Positions 6,370-7,347 of a stretch of 7,347 nt of DNA are shown one piece after another; the first letter of the stretch is position 1; the number at the start of each line of letters is the position of its first letter. The stretch is taken from NCBI GenBank assembly GCA_031287815.1, contig JAITSM010000100.1, forward strand, positions 1-7,347, read 5' to 3'. Under the pieces are notes generated by a model. The model had not been told where the DNA came from, searched no databases, and worked only from the letters and a program-made list of their open reading frames with translations. The DNA comes from Prevotellaceae bacterium (lineage in GTDB: Bacteria > Bacteroidota > Bacteroidia > Bacteroidales > UBA932). The position numbers were made by a program, and so were the translations under genes.

Positions 6370-6405
6370 TAAAGCGGCGTTAGCCACTGCCTACTGCTAC
6401 TGGGT

Positions 6406-7107
6406 CTACGGGATAATCGCATTCATTATCGCTCCGAACGGTCCTTTCTCGCCGCGCGTGTTCTCCCAGCGGAGGGCGAAGTAGAGGATTTTGCCGCGGT
6501 CTTCGTCGGCGAATTCGAGGGTCAGCGGGGTGTGCGTGTCAAACGACGAATTGGTCAGGTCGTTGATATGTACTTCCCGGAGGTTGTCGAATACCGCCCA
6601 GCGAACTTCTGCGCCGTGCACCCCGGGGGGTTTCGCCTTCTTGTGCGTGCCGTCGTCTTCGTAGAATTCTATTGATATCCTGCGAAATTGCGACGTGTTC
6701 ACAGAGGCGGCCGGGCGCGTGCCGGGCACCGGAGCCGGCGTGTTACCGCCGGTGTGCCGCTTCGGCAAACCCATTTCCTGCAAGTCGAAGTTCGTAACCA
6801 CCGGGCTGTCTTTCAACGTTCCGGTATACAGTTTACGGTACTCCGCCTTCAGGACGGCTTCGGACTCTTCCAGCTTCGTGATGATTCCCGGCGTGCGGTC
6901 GGCAGGGTTTATCCAGGCTACGTAGGCAGCGCCGTAGTTGTTGAACGCCGGTGTAAACACCGTGTCAAACCACGCGCCCTGCGTCGAATCCGGAGCCAGG
7001 CCCATCCGCGCACGGTTACCCGGAGCTAATATATAGTTCCAGGTCAGAACCACCTGCTGATACAAGCCGGTGTGGTTTTGTGGTAACCAATCATGAGATT
7101 CTCTCAT
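6406..7107 (-). CDS. Uncharacterised conserved protein with C-terminal RWENTRGEKGP motif
   Basis: No function can be assigned. The 233-residue product has no signal peptide or membrane segment, so it is probably cytosolic. The N-terminus (HDWLPQNHTGLYQQ, 5-18) and a helical part to about 115 lead to a proline-rich linker (about 121-132). The C-terminal part (about 138-233) is rich in alternating beta pattern and contains GVHGAEVRWAVFD (162-174), SSFDTHTPLTLEF (187-199) and YFALRWENTRGEKGP (209-223), ending in AIIP. I recall these C-terminal motifs from unnamed proteins of Bacteroidota and some spirochaetes; the fold resembles a fibronectin-III-like sandwich, which is inference. The start ATG is supported by an AGGAG site with 6-nt spacing, unlike the other genes here. 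It stands alone, convergent with the HAD gene, sharing a terminator. An array of 21-bp repeats begins 65 nt upstream of the start. Confidence 0.85.
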   Translation of the reverse strand: MRESHDWLPQNHTGLYQQVVLTWNYILAPGNRARMGLAPDSTQGAWFDTVFTPAFNNYGAAYVAWINPADRTPGIITKLEESEAVLKAEYRKLYTGTLKDSPVVTNFDLQEMGLPKRHTGGNTPAPVPGTRPAASVNTSQFRRISIEFYEDDGTHKKAKPPGVHGAEVRWAVFDNLREVHINDLTNSSFDTHTPLTLEFADEDRGKILYFALRWENTRGEKGPFGAIMNAIIP

Positions 7108-7113
7108 ATTGTT

Positions 7114-7118
7114 CTCCT
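7114..7118 (-). promoter_or_regulatory. Shine-Dalgarno site of the uncharacterised gene
   Basis: On the minus strand the leader reads an A-run, then AAGGAGAACAAT before ATG. AGGAG sits 6 nt from the start codon, close to ideal. None of the other four starts in the window has such a site, as expected for Bacteroidota, so this one suggests strong or separately controlled translation. Confidence 0.7.
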
Positions 7119-7171
7119 TTTTTTTAGTTAATACTTTGGCTTCCTATTTATTGTGGGGTTCCCCCCTTGTG

Positions 7172-7297
7172 ATTATGGCGTGCCATATTTCGATTATGGC
7201 GTGCCATATTTCAATTATGGCGTGCCATATTTCAATTATGGCGTGCCATATTTCAATTATGGCGTGCCATATTTCAATTATGGCGTGCCATATTTTA
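7172..7297. repeat. Six tandem 21-bp units each holding the palindrome TATGGC-GT-GCCATA
   Basis: Units begin at 7172, 7193, 7214, 7235, 7256 and 7277 with no spacers. Units 2-5 are identical; unit 1 differs in its last base and unit 6 in its second-to-last base. Each contains 6-bp perfect arms TATGGC and GCCATA around GT. The 21-bp period is two turns of B-DNA, so all palindromes face the same side of the helix. The array lies upstream of the uncharacterised minus-strand gene, between it and the small frame at the right edge. It may be a cooperative operator array, a chain of small RNA hairpins in a leader, or a recently expanded satellite; the sequence alone does not decide. Confidence 0.9.
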
Positions 7298-7298
7298 T

Positions 7299-7346
7299 TT
7301 ACGGCGGCACAAACTGCTCAAATTTTAATCCCTTTTTATTTTTCAT
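7299..7346 (-). CDS. Possible 15-codon small reading frame (or 3' end of a larger gene) at the right edge
   Basis: On the minus strand ATG at 7346 opens MKNKKGLKFEQFVPP followed by TAA at 7301-7299, one base before the repeat array. Only one base lies upstream, so no ribosome site can be seen, and the ATG could be internal to a longer frame ending here. The lysine-rich start followed by FEQFVPP is not random-looking, but 15 codons are too few to prove coding. Confidence 0.25.
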   Translation of the reverse strand: MKNKKGLKFEQFVPP

Positions 7347-7347
7347 C

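Noticed and set aside
6257..6484. 75-codon plus-strand frame rich in proline and glycine
   Set aside because: It is produced by the terminator and GC-rich palindromes and then runs antisense into the uncharacterised gene; it is repeat translation, not a gene.
7155..7164. GGGG-TT-CCCC inverted repeat in the leader of the uncharacterised gene
   Set aside because: The arms are only 4 bp with a 2-nt loop, too short to form a hairpin or be told apart from chance.
7172..7297. CRISPR array
   Set aside because: The units are contiguous with no unique spacers, the period is too short, and no cas gene is present.
7175..7347. Plus-strand frame encoding MACHISI heptapeptide repeats, open to the right edge
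   Set aside because: It is a by-product of the 21-bp period being divisible by three; no ribosome site or promoter is visible and the dyad symmetry explains the sequence better.

Overview
The window looks like chromosomal DNA of a Bacteroidota bacterium, probably order Bacteroidales. Three things support this: TAnnTTTG-type -7 promoter elements upstream of two divergent genes, an almost complete lack of Shine-Dalgarno sequences (with one exception), and the gene families present (a DsbD-like CcdA-thioredoxin fusion, a peptidase M64 protein, and a conserved unnamed family ending in RWENTRGEKGP). The genus cannot be read from the sequence.

Layout. Minus strand, left part: a dsbD-like gene (2825-918) followed after 27 nt by enolase (890 to the left edge, about the last third cut off). 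The two probably form one transcription unit. A 142-nt divergent intergenic region (2826-2967) carries a -7 element for each direction. Plus strand: an LptF/LptG-family permease (2968-4053), a secreted peptidase M64 (4082-5407) and a YjjG-like HAD nucleotidase (5438-6142). The gaps are 28 and 30 nt, so this is a likely three-gene operon, ending at a hairpin with an A-tract on one side and a T-tract on the other (6241-6278) that could terminate transcription from both strands. A convergent minus-strand gene (7107-6406) encodes an uncharacterised 233-aa protein. Its leader has a clear Shine-Dalgarno site, and further upstream lies an array of six near-identical 21-bp units, each containing an interrupted palindrome. 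Next to the array is a 15-codon reading frame at the right edge.

The coding genes are mostly housekeeping or envelope functions: glycolysis, periplasmic thiol reduction, LPS transport, a secreted metalloprotease, and nucleotide-pool cleaning. The unusual content is in the gaps. Degenerate 7-bp (and 14-bp) tandem repeats occur at three intergenic sites and run into both ends of the M64 gene, where they encode part of its signal peptide and its last residues plus stop codon. A long GC-rich perfect inverted repeat lies behind the terminator. The 21-bp palindrome array beside the uncharacterised gene is the best candidate for something undescribed. No tRNA, rRNA, CRISPR array or transposase was found.
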